Below are positions 28,613 through 36,610 of a DNA stretch of 62,976 nucleotides, piece after piece. A model generated the notes under the pieces. That model did not search any database. It saw only the letters and a list, made by a program, of their open reading frames with translations, and was not told the DNA's origin. A program made the position numbers and the translations under genes. The DNA lies in assembly GCF_001296045.1 (NCBI RefSeq), contig NZ_LJHS01000034.1, positions 1-62,976 on the forward strand, read 5' to 3'. Source of the DNA: Rhizobium sp. AAP43. Lineage in GTDB: Bacteria > Pseudomonadota > Alphaproteobacteria > Rhizobiales > Rhizobiaceae. Position 1 is the stretch's first letter, and every line of letters starts with the position of its first letter.

Positions 28613-29265
28613 CAGGCCGCCTCGTCGTCCCAGACGAGCACCCGGATCGGCGTGGGATCGAAGCCGTTGCAGGGGTTGTTGATCTGCGGGCAATTGGAGA
28701 TGACGAGCAGCACGTCCATCTCCGCCTTCAGCTCGACATAGTCGCCGGGGGCGGAAATGCCGTCGACGATGGTCATTTCGCCTGAGGGTTCGATCGGCAC
28801 GTTCATGAAGAAGTTGATGTTCGGCACGACGTCGCGCTTGCTCATGCCATGTTTGGAAACCTCGATGACGAAGTTGTCCCGGCAGGCATGCAGGTATTTC
28901 GTGTAATGGCCGAAGCGGACCGTGTTGCTCTCGCAGGAGCAGGCGCCGGCAGAGGTATCGTGCCGGCCGCAGCTGTCGGCGGTGACCGTCAGCATCACCC
29001 GACCTTCGTTGGAGATCACCTTGGTGCCGGTGGAGATGTAGGCAGCACCCTGCTCGCGCATGGTGTCCTGGCTGGAATAGCGCTCGGAGAAATCATGGGC
29101 GTTGTAGAAGAGCGTATCGACGGCCTGCTGGCCATAGCTGTCCTCGATGCGCACCACCTGACCCTTTTTGATGAAGGTCGAGAAGGGCGCTTCGGCGGCG
29201 ATGTAATGATCCTGCGCGGTGTTGGCGAGCGTGCGGGCGGGAGAGGTCTGGATGAATCTGGTCAT
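28612..29265 (-). CDS. urea carboxylase-associated protein (DUF1989), carboxyguanidine deiminase subunit
   Basis: A 217-residue DUF1989 protein. Established work on guanidine degradation shows that two such proteins form carboxyguanidine deiminase (CgdAB), turning carboxyguanidine into allophanate plus ammonia. Conserved cysteine-rich metal-like text is visible: [20 protein letters not shown] near residue 95, and [19 protein letters not shown] at the C-terminus. The ATG at 29265 is preferred ([12 protein letters not shown]) over an upstream one that overlaps the partner gene. The stop overlaps the carboxylase ATG by one base. Which subunit (A or B) it is was not determined. Confidence 0.85.
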   Translation of the reverse strand: MTRFIQTSPARTLANTAQDHYIAAEAPFSTFIKKGQVVRIEDSYGQQAVDTLFYNAHDFSERYSSQDTMREQGAAYISTGTKVISNEGRVMLTVTADSCGRHDTSAGACSCESNTVRFGHYTKYLHACRDNFVIEVSKHGMSKRDVVPNINFFMNVPIEPSGEMTIVDGISAPGDYVELKAEMDVLLVISNCPQINNPCNGFDPTPIRVLVWDDEAA

Positions 29266-29279
29266 GATCGCCTCTCCTC

Positions 29280-30107
29280 TCAAAGTGCCGCAAAAGCGTT
29301 GTTTTCGAAGCCACGGATGGCTTCGGCGGTTGCGGTCCGGCACAGATCATCCGCCGCCGGCTCGATTGCAGCAATGCGGGTGATGCTGACGGAATTGGGT
29401 GCGTAGACCGGGTTTGGATCGAGCGGATGCGGGCAATTGGAGAAGCCGACGATCATGTCCATCTCAGCACGCAGATCGACATAGTCGCCTTCGGAAACGA
29501 GATCCGGTTTCCACTCGAATTTGCCATCCGCATCGACACGGACGGGTGCGAAAAGGGCAAGTGCTGCCGGAATGTCGCGCTTGTCGAGGCCTGATTTGGT
29601 GGCGATCAGCACGAAGTTGTCGCGGGTGTTGCGCAGATCAGGACCGTTCTGGCCGGCATATTTCTTCGCGTTGGAGGAGGCGGTCGAGCCGCCCATCAAC
29701 ACGTCATGAGCGCCGGAGCTATCCTCGGTGATCGAGAACATGACCTTGCCCATGTCGGAGAAGATGACACGTCCCTTTCCAAGCCCTGTGGTCCACTGCA
29801 CCTTGACAGTATCGGGCAGGTTCATGCGCTCGGTCGGGTCCTCGGCATTCCAGGCGACGACGGAGACGGTCGACAAACCTTCATCGAGCGCGATGCGCAG
29901 CGTCTCGCTGGCCTTGACGCGGGTCCACCAATACCAGCCGCCGGGCAGCTTTTCCTGGTGGACGATCGTGTCGGCAGCGATTGCGGGTGCAGGTTTTACG
30001 CTCTTGGCCGGTAACGCCTTCGGAGCGAATTCCAGCCCCTTCTTCTGATGCTCCTCGTAGCGCGCCCGGTTGGCAGCGATCTCTTCGGGGGAACGTCGGA
30101 TATGCAT
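29280..30107 (-). CDS. urea carboxylase-associated protein (DUF1989), second deiminase subunit
   Basis: A 275-residue DUF1989 paralogue of the next gene, expected to be the other carboxyguanidine deiminase subunit. Matching motifs are TEDSSGAHDVLMGGSTASSN and VGFSNCPHPLDPN. The start is set at 30107 because GGAG lies six bases upstream; an ATG two codons earlier would touch that ribosome site. Fourteen bases separate it from the other subunit gene. Confidence 0.85.
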   Translation of the reverse strand: MHIRRSPEEIAANRARYEEHQKKGLEFAPKALPAKSVKPAPAIAADTIVHQEKLPGGWYWWTRVKASETLRIALDEGLSTVSVVAWNAEDPTERMNLPDTVKVQWTTGLGKGRVIFSDMGKVMFSITEDSSGAHDVLMGGSTASSNAKKYAGQNGPDLRNTRDNFVLIATKSGLDKRDIPAALALFAPVRVDADGKFEWKPDLVSEGDYVDLRAEMDMIVGFSNCPHPLDPNPVYAPNSVSITRIAAIEPAADDLCRTATAEAIRGFENNAFAAL

Positions 30108-30145
30108 TGTCATCTCCAGTGGTTTCGTTGGCCGGGTCGTCCCGG

Positions 30146-30934
30146 CTATTGACCCTTTGAAGAGACCGGGCCGTCCCGGTCGGGGCGAAAGAAGGAGGCC
30201 TCGCCCGCCTTGCGGGGCGGCCATATGGCGATGTCGCGGGTGATCGTTGCACCGTAGCGCAACTTTTCCTCCGGGCGGTCGCGGGGACGCTCGAAGGCAA
30301 CGACGCGGGTAGCCAGCGTGAAGGCCTCGCGCATGTCATGGGTGACCATGACCACGGTCATCGGCGCCTCGTGCCAGAGCGTCTTCATCAACGTGTGGAT
30401 CTCCGCGCGGATCCCCGGATCCAACGCGCCGAAGGGTTCGTCGAGCAGCAGAACCTTGGGCCGCATGAGCAGCGCCTGGGCGAGCGCCAGTCGCTGCTGC
30501 ATGCCGCCGGAGAGCTGGGCCGGATACTTGTCCTCGGAGCCGGCAAGCCCGACCGCCGCGATCATAGCGCGGGCCTCGTCCTCAACCGCGCGTTTCGCGG
30601 CACCGAACAGCCGGGCGGCGAAGCGGGAGGCTTTCAACTCCTTGCCGAGCATGACATTGCCGAGCACGGTCAGATGCGGAAACACGGAGTAGCGCTGGAA
30701 GACGACGCCGCGATCGGGCCCTGGCTCCTTCGGCAAGGCCAGACCATCGAGCACGATCTCACCCTTGGTCTGACGCTCCTGGCCGAGCAGCAGGCGCAGG
30801 AAGGTGGACTTGCCGCAACCGGAAGGGCCGACCAGCGCGACGAAGGCTCTCGATTCGATCTCGATCGAAACGTTTTCGAGCACGATCTGGTCGCCATATT
30901 CCTTCCAGAGGTTCTTGATGGAAAGCGCGCTCAT
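30146..30934 (-). CDS. NitT/TauT-type ABC transporter ATPase, guanidine import
   Basis: A 262-residue ATPase with Walker A GPSGCGKST (near residue 35), signature SGGMQQRLALAQAL and Walker B VLLLDEPFGALDP, the pattern of nitrate/taurine-type importers. The C-terminal region (from residue 210) mentions no extra domain. It overlaps the permease gene by four bases. Transporters of this type accompany riboswitch-controlled guanidine carboxylase operons, so guanidine is the likely substrate. Confidence 0.9.
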   Translation of the reverse strand: MSALSIKNLWKEYGDQIVLENVSIEIESRAFVALVGPSGCGKSTFLRLLLGQERQTKGEIVLDGLALPKEPGPDRGVVFQRYSVFPHLTVLGNVMLGKELKASRFAARLFGAAKRAVEDEARAMIAAVGLAGSEDKYPAQLSGGMQQRLALAQALLMRPKVLLLDEPFGALDPGIRAEIHTLMKTLWHEAPMTVVMVTHDMREAFTLATRVVAFERPRDRPEEKLRYGATITRDIAIWPPRKAGEASFFRPDRDGPVSSKGQ

Positions 30935-31749
30935 TTGCCCTTCTCCAGTTCGGACCAGGGGAAGACCGCGATGCGCAGGCGATCGAGCAGGATGTCGGTG
31001 AGGATCGCGAGCAGCGTGATCCAGAGAACATAGGGGAAGATGACATCCATCGAGAGATAGCGACGGACCAGGAAGATCCGGTAGCCGAGGCCGCTGTCGG
31101 AGGAGATCGCTTCAGCGGCAATGAGGAAGAGCCAGGCGGGGCCAAGCTGCAGGCGGAGCGTGGTGATCAGGCGCGGCAAGATCTGTGGCAGCACCACACG
31201 CAAAGCGATCTGCCAGGACGAGGCCGACAGGGTCTCCGCTTTGACAATCATCTCGCGCGGAAGCGATATCGCAGTCAGCGCCAGATCACGTATCATGATC
31301 GGGGCGACACCGATGACGATCAGCGCAATTTTCGACGCCTCGCCTAGCCCCATGACGATGAAGAGGATCGGCAGCAGCGCCAGCGGTGGAACCATGGAAA
31401 TGGCACCGACGAAGGGAGACAGAGTTGCCCGTGCATAGGGCAGGATACCGATGACAAGGCCGAGAAGCAGCGCGATCGCGGTGGCGATGCCAAGCCCGGC
31501 AAAGAGGCGCCCCAGGCTCGCCCAGGTATCCGACCAGAGCAGGTATTCGCCAGTTCTGACGTCAGCCGTAAAGGCCATGCGGCTTATGCCTTCCCACAGG
31601 GCGGCAAAACCGGGCAACAACTTGTCATTCGGGTTTTCCGCGAGCCGCTCGGCCGAACCGATCATGTAGGCGCCAAGCACCAGCACGAAAGGCAGAAGCA
31701 CCAGCGTCAGGCGCGCGCCATTTCCGGGATGAGCATTGATCCAGCGCAT
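30931..31749 (-). CDS. NitT/TauT-type ABC transporter permease, guanidine import
   Basis: A 272-residue inner-membrane permease with about six hydrophobic segments and the EAA-type loop (ETLSASSWQIALRVVLPQIL near residue 175). It would form the channel for the binding protein encoded 71 bp upstream and the ATPase downstream. The permease-binding protein gap 31750-31819 contains no gene. Confidence 0.9.
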   Translation of the reverse strand: MRWINAHPGNGARLTLVLLPFVLVLGAYMIGSAERLAENPNDKLLPGFAALWEGISRMAFTADVRTGEYLLWSDTWASLGRLFAGLGIATAIALLLGLVIGILPYARATLSPFVGAISMVPPLALLPILFIVMGLGEASKIALIVIGVAPIMIRDLALTAISLPREMIVKAETLSASSWQIALRVVLPQILPRLITTLRLQLGPAWLFLIAAEAISSDSGLGYRIFLVRRYLSMDVIFPYVLWITLLAILTDILLDRLRIAVFPWSELEKGK

Positions 31750-31819
31750 CGACCACTCCAGGGTTTCAGGGAGGCAGCAACCGCCCGGAAGACATTATCC
31801 TCCGGGCGGTAATCAACGC

Positions 31820-32893
31820 TCAGAGCGCACCCTTGGCGGCAGCGTCCATGTAGGTCGTGGTGAAGCGGAATTTGACGTTTTCCTTGTCGCCAAGCACCGA
31901 GCCGTCTGCCAGTTCAATCCCGATGACATCGGCGGAGGGCGCACCGCTTCCAAGCAGGCCCTTTTCAAACAGGAAGTTGCGGACGAGGTCCATGGTCTTG
32001 GACAGGTTCGGAGAAGCCGTAAAGGCAACTGCATCAGCCGGCTTGTCGAACAGCTTTGTCGCCGCCATCTGCGCTTCAAAGCCTGCCAAATCGGTGCCGG
32101 AGGCAGTGCCCATCGCTGTACGCGCTGCCTTACCCTCGTCCGTCCGCGCAGTCATGACCGCCATGGTCTCGTACCAGATGCCGGCCAGCGCCTTTCCAAA
32201 GTCCGGATTGTCCCTGAGCACATCGGTGTTGGCGACCATCAGGTCGATGATCTCTCCCGGGATCTGCGAGCTGTCGAAAACCTTCTTGGCCGAGGCGTCC
32301 TCCAGGATGGAAGAGACAAGCGGGTTCCAGGTCACGACGGCGTTCACATCGGGGGTCTGATAGGCAGCGACCATGTCGGCGTCAGAGGTGTTGACCACCT
32401 TTACGTCCCGCTCGGACGAGCCGATGCTTTCGAGCGCACGGGCCAGCAGATAATGGGAGACCGAGAACTCGACGAGATTGACGTTCTGGCCCTTCACATC
32501 CTCGAGCTTGTCCTTTTCCTTCAGGATGAGGGCGTCGTTGCCGTTCGAAAAATCGCCGACGATGACGGCAGTCGTGTCGACGCCACCGGCGGCGGGGATC
32601 GACAGGCCGTCCATGTTGGTCAGCGTCACCGCATCGAAGGCACCAGCGGTGTACTGGTTCATCGACTCTACGTAGTCGTTGAACTGCGTGACTTCGATGT
32701 TGATGCCGTATTTATCAGCCCATTTCTTCACGATGCCGGTGTCATTGGCATAGCCCCAGGGCATCCAGCCGACATAGATCGACCAGGCAACTTTGAAGTC
32801 TTTCTTTTGTGCAGCTTCCGCAGATGAGCAGATCCCCGCAACGACCAGCGTCGCTGCCGCAATTGCAGAGATAGTTTTTTTGAAGTTCATCAT
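31820..32893 (-). CDS. periplasmic binding protein, NitT/TauT type, guanidine import
   Basis: A 357-residue secreted protein with a classical signal peptide (MMNFKKTISAIAAATLVVAG, cleaved near AEA-AQ). The mature part resembles ABC-type nitrate/taurine-like binding proteins (WSIYVGWMPWGYAND, GAFDAVTLTNMDGL). The start at 32893 (or the next ATG at 32890) is chosen because GGGGA is seven bases upstream. That ribosome site lies in a hairpin controlled by the upstream riboswitch, so this first gene is the direct target of ligand control. Confidence 0.9.
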   Translation of the reverse strand: MMNFKKTISAIAAATLVVAGICSSAEAAQKKDFKVAWSIYVGWMPWGYANDTGIVKKWADKYGINIEVTQFNDYVESMNQYTAGAFDAVTLTNMDGLSIPAAGGVDTTAVIVGDFSNGNDALILKEKDKLEDVKGQNVNLVEFSVSHYLLARALESIGSSERDVKVVNTSDADMVAAYQTPDVNAVVTWNPLVSSILEDASAKKVFDSSQIPGEIIDLMVANTDVLRDNPDFGKALAGIWYETMAVMTARTDEGKAARTAMGTASGTDLAGFEAQMAATKLFDKPADAVAFTASPNLSKTMDLVRNFLFEKGLLGSGAPSADVIGIELADGSVLGDKENVKFRFTTTYMDAAAKGAL

Positions 32894-32896
32894 GAG

Positions 32897-32958
32897 CATT
32901 CCCCTTTTGCGCTTTTCAAAAAGGGAATGGCGAAGACCAGCGCCGCCAATCCCTTGGC
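32897..32958 (-). promoter_or_regulatory. riboswitch expression platform sequestering the ribosome site
   Basis: Three mutually exclusive pairings are visible in the minus-strand RNA. A sequestor hairpin (32897-32929) pairs CATTCCC with GGGGAATG and buries the Shine-Dalgarno. An anti-sequestor pairs GGGATTGGCG (32944-32953) with CGCCATTCCC (32923-32932), nine of ten matching, and would break the sequestor. A small hairpin GCCAA/TTGGC (32945-32958) would in turn occupy the anti-sequestor. This fits translational control; folding was done by eye. Confidence 0.65.
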
Positions 32959-32963
32959 TAACG

Positions 32964-33080
32964 AGGTCTCCCGGGCTTTTTTCCCGCCGTGCATCTGGAC
33001 AGAATTTCTCCTCCGCCCAGTGGCTGCTCTCGGACCAGTCACACACTTCAAGTGTATCGGAACCCTAGCGTCCAAACTCT
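32964..33080 (-). ncRNA. guanidine-I (ykkC) riboswitch
   Basis: The minus strand carries the conserved core of the guanidine-I aptamer in order: CTAGGGTTCCG, a hairpin (ACACTTGAAGTGTGT), ACTGGTCCGAGAG, then CACGGCGGGAAAAAAGCCC followed by GGGAGACC. It sits immediately before the importer binding-protein gene. This class senses free guanidinium and switches on guanidine exporters or degradation operons. It is the best evidence that the downstream carboxylase works on guanidine. Confidence 0.93.
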
Positions 33081-33091
33081 GAGATTAGGGA

Positions 33092-33108
33092 AGCAAGCAC
33101 CGTGCCAA
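33092..33108 (-). promoter_or_regulatory. sigma-54 (RpoN) -24/-12 promoter of the guanidine operon
   Basis: On the minus strand TTGGCACGGTGCTTGCT matches the sigma-54 consensus TGGCAC-N5-TTGC without a mismatch. A start 12 bases after the GC would fall at about 33082, i.e. right at the first base of the riboswitch aptamer. Sigma-54 promoters in rhizobia commonly serve nitrogen-scavenging genes under NtrC. No clear NtrC site was recognised upstream. Confidence 0.8.
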
Positions 33109-33729
33109 TTCAAAGCCGGCAGGACATCTGCAATTTTCCCCTAGGGTTTTCCAAAAAAGAGCCAATTACAATCTGCCTCCGTTGCTCAAAGAATCATCAA
33201 AATCTGACAATTCGATCAAAATGCATGCAAGAATATGGAGACCCACACGTCCCCCTTCGCTTGATACCCCCCGCCACAACTCTCAAGGCTTAAGGCCACG
33301 GAACGTCTCTGAATCGAAAAGAGAAAGGATCGAAGCAGGAGGGTTCTTTGAGGGACCGCACTCCGAACCAACCACGGGCACCAATGCGCTCGATACCAGC
33401 ATCGACGGCGCCCCGATCCGGCAGAGGGTCGTGCCCCAACGAAACAGCTTGCTCACGCAGCCAGGTACTGCAACTTCAACATCCCTGTGTTAGCTTTGGG
33501 TCACCTGCAAACGCTTTATTCCGTCGGTCGTTCGATACTGTGCCCCCTGCCGTTAAAAGCTGCATATGTGAGCGGAGCTAGTATGTGTGTTAACGGACGG
33601 GGATGATGGCAGGTTATTTGTAACTCTGGTCGTTTGTGTTTCTCGATAGCGGGGAGCGCGAGCCATTGGCGGTATAGATTCCCCGTTTCGCAGTTCACTT
33701 CGCTTGTTTCGTGTTTTCGACCTGTCGCA
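33109..33729. other. non-coding interval upstream of the guanidine operon
   Basis: About 620 bases with no convincing gene. Short frames on both strands lack family resemblance and ribosome sites. AT-rich stretches at about 33190-33230 could hold enhancer or bending sites for the sigma-54 promoter, but no NtrC or IHF consensus was matched with confidence. Confidence 0.4.
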
Positions 33730-33816
33730 AACGCAAAATCCGCCCCCATTGGATGGAGGCGGTTTTGCGTATTTATGTTTGATTTGGTTGCGGGGGCCTG
33801 ATTGCGCGGAGACTTG
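33730..33816. repeat. module-boundary direct repeat, copy 1
   Basis: An 87-bp copy of a repeat seen again at 45309-45396 and at the window end. It has a terminator-like hairpin (GCAAAA.CCGCC / GGCGGTTTTGC around CCCATTGGATGGA), then TATTTATG and TTTGATTTGG, then TGGTTGCGGGGGC, which on the minus strand reads like the 3' end of a tRNA (GCCCCCGCAACCA), and finally CGGAGACTTG. All copies have the same orientation. It lies at the end of the siderophore uptake operon. No complete tRNA is present. Confidence 0.85.
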
Positions 33817-33995
33817 TAATTCCGCCGCCGGGGTCAGGCAGGTGCGGCTGCAATCCTGAGATTGCGTCTCCTGTTCACCCGCAACACGAAGGCGAAGCTG
33901 GTTTGGTCGAGCAACACCGCTTCGCTATATGACAGCACAAGCGTATGCTTCATCCGGCTTGTTTGGCGACCGCCGGCGCGGCTCAGAACTTCGCC

Positions 33996-35741
33996 TCAAC
34001 TCAGGGCACCAAGACCATACGCGTCCCGCATATTGTGCAGGTCGCGATAACGTCCGTTTTTGCGGCTCATGAGATCAGCATGGTGTCCCTGCTCTGCGAT
34101 CCTCCCCTCCTCGATCACAACAATCCGGTCGGCATGAGCAATGGTAGCAAGTCGGTGCGCGACGATCAGCGTCGTGCGGCCTTTTGCCAACTCCGCCAGG
34201 GACTGCTGAATGGCGCGCTCCGTCTCGGGGTCCAGCGCCGAGGTGGCTTCGTCCAGGATGAGCATAGGCGGGTTCTTGAGCAAGATGCGGGCAATGGCTA
34301 GCCGCTGTTTCTGACCACCGGACAGTTTGACACCGCGTTCGCCGACGATCGTGTCCAGCCCTGCGGGAAGTGCTGCAATCACATCTTCGAGCCGTGCGCC
34401 TCGGGCCGCCTCCACGATCTCCGCCTCGGTCGCATCGAGACGACCATAGGCGATGTTTTCCCTGATCGTTCCCGCAAACAGGAAGACGTCCTGCTGCACG
34501 ATTCCGATATTGGAACGCAGCGACTTCAGCGTCATGTCCCTGATATCGATGCCGTCGATGAGGATCGCACCTCCCGTCACGTCGTAGAAGCGCGGCAGGA
34601 GCGAGCAGATTGTGGTCTTGCCGGCACCCGAGGACCCGACGAAGGCGATCGTCTCGCCCGGTTTGATCGCCAGGTTCAGCTCCGAAAGCACGGTCTTTTC
34701 GGCACCATAGCCGAAACTAACATCGCGATAATCGATCGCCCCCTTCAGCCGCTCGACGGGTTTTGCATCATCACGGTCGGCGATATCCGGCCGCGTATCG
34801 AGGAACTGGCAATAGCGCTGAAATCCGGCAAGACTTTTGGGATAGGTCTCGATGATCGAATTGATCTTGTCGATCGGGCGGAAGAAGACGTTGACCAGCA
34901 ACAGGAAGCCGACGAAGCCGCCCGCGGTCATCTCGCCCCGAACCACAAACCAGGCACCTGCCAGCATCACCACCACCTGCACGAAACGCATGGAGAGGTA
35001 GGAGAGCGACATCGACGCCGCCATCACCTTGTAGGCCTCAAGCTTCGTGGCAAGGTAATTGCCATTGTTCTCGGCAAAAAGTGCGCGCTCGTGATCCTCG
35101 TTGGCAAAAGCCTGCACGACGCGGATTCCGCCGATATTCTCCTCGATACGCGCGTTGAACTCCGCCACCCGGCCATAAAGCGCGTGCCAGGTCGCGGTCA
35201 TCCGCTTGCCGTAGACGGCCGTGAGGATCGCGGTGACGGGGACGATGATGGCGGTCATCAGTGCCAACGGCACATGCACCCACAACATCAGAACCAGCGC
35301 GCCGATCAGTGTCATGATGGCGATGAACAGATCCTCCGGTCCGTGATGGGCCACCTCGCCGATCTCCTCCAGGTCCTTGGTCAAGCGCGCTACCAGATGA
35401 CCGGTCTTCTGGTTGTCGAAGAAGCCAAAGGAGAGCTTTTGCAGATGATCGAAGGCTTTGCGGCGCATCTCGGTCTCGATCCTCAGACCCAGCATATGGC
35501 CCCAATACATGACGATAACCTGCAGACCGGCATTAACGATGTAGATGAGAAGCAGACCAAGAGATGCCAGAACGATCAGACCCAATTGGTTGGTCGGCAG
35601 CAGTCTGTCGATGAACAGCGTCACGGCGACGGGAAATGCGAGTTCCAGCAGGCCGGCGGCAACGGCGGAGGAGAAATCGAGCGCGAACAAGCCGCGATGC
35701 GGCCGGTAATATGCAGCAAAACGCTTCGGCAGATCTGTCAC
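33996..35741 (-). CDS. exporter-type ABC half-transporter in the siderophore operon
   Basis: A 581-residue half-transporter with six membrane segments (about 20-300) and a C-terminal ATPase: Walker A GSSGAGKTT, signature LSGGQKQRLAIARIL, Walker B MLILDEATSALD. It should work as a homodimer. Its ATG overlaps the stop of the FecE-like gene, so it is the last gene of the uptake operon. The exporter fold can mean release of siderophore or its breakdown products to the periplasm. Some exporter-fold proteins (IrtAB, YbtPQ type) import ferric siderophores instead. Direction cannot be read from sequence. Confidence 0.88.
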   Translation of the reverse strand: MTDLPKRFAAYYRPHRGLFALDFSSAVAAGLLELAFPVAVTLFIDRLLPTNQLGLIVLASLGLLLIYIVNAGLQVIVMYWGHMLGLRIETEMRRKAFDHLQKLSFGFFDNQKTGHLVARLTKDLEEIGEVAHHGPEDLFIAIMTLIGALVLMLWVHVPLALMTAIIVPVTAILTAVYGKRMTATWHALYGRVAEFNARIEENIGGIRVVQAFANEDHERALFAENNGNYLATKLEAYKVMAASMSLSYLSMRFVQVVVMLAGAWFVVRGEMTAGGFVGFLLLVNVFFRPIDKINSIIETYPKSLAGFQRYCQFLDTRPDIADRDDAKPVERLKGAIDYRDVSFGYGAEKTVLSELNLAIKPGETIAFVGSSGAGKTTICSLLPRFYDVTGGAILIDGIDIRDMTLKSLRSNIGIVQQDVFLFAGTIRENIAYGRLDATEAEIVEAARGARLEDVIAALPAGLDTIVGERGVKLSGGQKQRLAIARILLKNPPMLILDEATSALDPETERAIQQSLAELAKGRTTLIVAHRLATIAHADRIVVIEEGRIAEQGHHADLMSRKNGRYRDLHNMRDAYGLGALS

Positions 35742-36610
35742 TGGGCCAGCCCTTTCTTGAGGAAAGACGGGCCCCGTTGGGTGTCTGCCACCGGCAAACG
35801 CCCCTTCGGCACGATCAGCGGTGTGCCGGTGACGGGATCCGGGATGATGATAGAGGGCAGGCCGAAGACCTCCTCCACCAGATCTTCGGTAACAATGGCC
35901 GATGGTCGGCCTTCGGCTGCGATTGCGCCATTCTTGATGGCGATCAGATGGGTGCCATAACGGCAGGCCTGGTTCAGATCGTGGAGAACGGCAACCACGG
36001 TGCGGCCTTCAGCGTTGAGTTCGGCGAGCAGGTCCATGAGCTCGATCTGGTGGGCGATATCGAGGAAGGTTGTCGGCTCGTCCAGCAGCAGAATCGGCGT
36101 CTGCTGTGCGAGCACCATGGAAATCCAAACCCTCTGCCGCTGGCCACCGGAAAGCTCGTCGACCGGCCGCCCGGACAGTTCCGTCACACAGGTTGCCTCC
36201 ATCGCAGCCATAACCGCCTCCTCATCCATCCTAGACCACTGGCGCAGGAAGGATTGATGCGGATAGCGCCCCCGTGCCACGAGATCCGCCACCGTGATAC
36301 CTTCAGGGGCGGTGGAGGACTGTGGCAGGAGGCCGAGGAGGCGAGCAACCTGGCTTGACGGCATATCGCGCAGGCAGCGTCCATCGAGGACGATCTGGCC
36401 CGCCGACGGTGCAAGCAGGCGCGACAGGGCGCGCAGCAGCGTGGACTTGCCGCAGGCATTGGGACCGACGATCACCGTGAAGCCACCATCGGGAATGGAC
36501 ACGCTGAGGTTCTGCGAGATCGTGCGCGCATCGTAACGCAGGGTCACACTGTCGGCGTACAGTCTGTCGGCTGCGCGTTGGTGCATCGGGTGGCAAGGGC
36601 TCTCGGTCAT
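35738..36610 (-). CDS. ferric-siderophore ABC importer ATPase (FecE/FhuC type)
   Basis: A 290-residue ATPase with Walker A GPNACGKSTLLRAL (Ala replaces the commoner Gly after Asn), signature LSGGQRQRVWISMVLAQ and Walker B ILLLDEPTTFLD, the hallmarks of iron-siderophore/B12 importers. The ATG at 36610 overlaps the end of the FecD-like permease gene by four bases. The longer open frame upstream is rejected because it runs into that permease. The start of the exporter gene overlaps its stop. Confidence 0.92.
   Translation of the reverse strand: MTESPCHPMHQRAADRLYADSVTLRYDARTISQNLSVSIPDGGFTVIVGPNACGKSTLLRALSRLLAPSAGQIVLDGRCLRDMPSSQVARLLGLLPQSSTAPEGITVADLVARGRYPHQSFLRQWSRMDEEAVMAAMEATCVTELSGRPVDELSGGQRQRVWISMVLAQQTPILLLDEPTTFLDIAHQIELMDLLAELNAEGRTVVAVLHDLNQACRYGTHLIAIKNGAIAAEGRPSAIVTEDLVEEVFGLPSIIIPDPVTGTPLIVPKGRLPVADTQRGPSFLKKGLAQ

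Noticed and set aside
33182..33581. Short plus-strand frames in the gap before repeat copy 1
   Set aside because: No ribosome sites, no similarity recognised, and arginine/serine-rich composition typical of non-coding DNA.
33784..33800. Possible tRNA gene at the boundary repeat
   Set aside because: Only a 3'-end-like CCA stretch is present. No anticodon arm, D-arm or standard T-arm can be drawn upstream.
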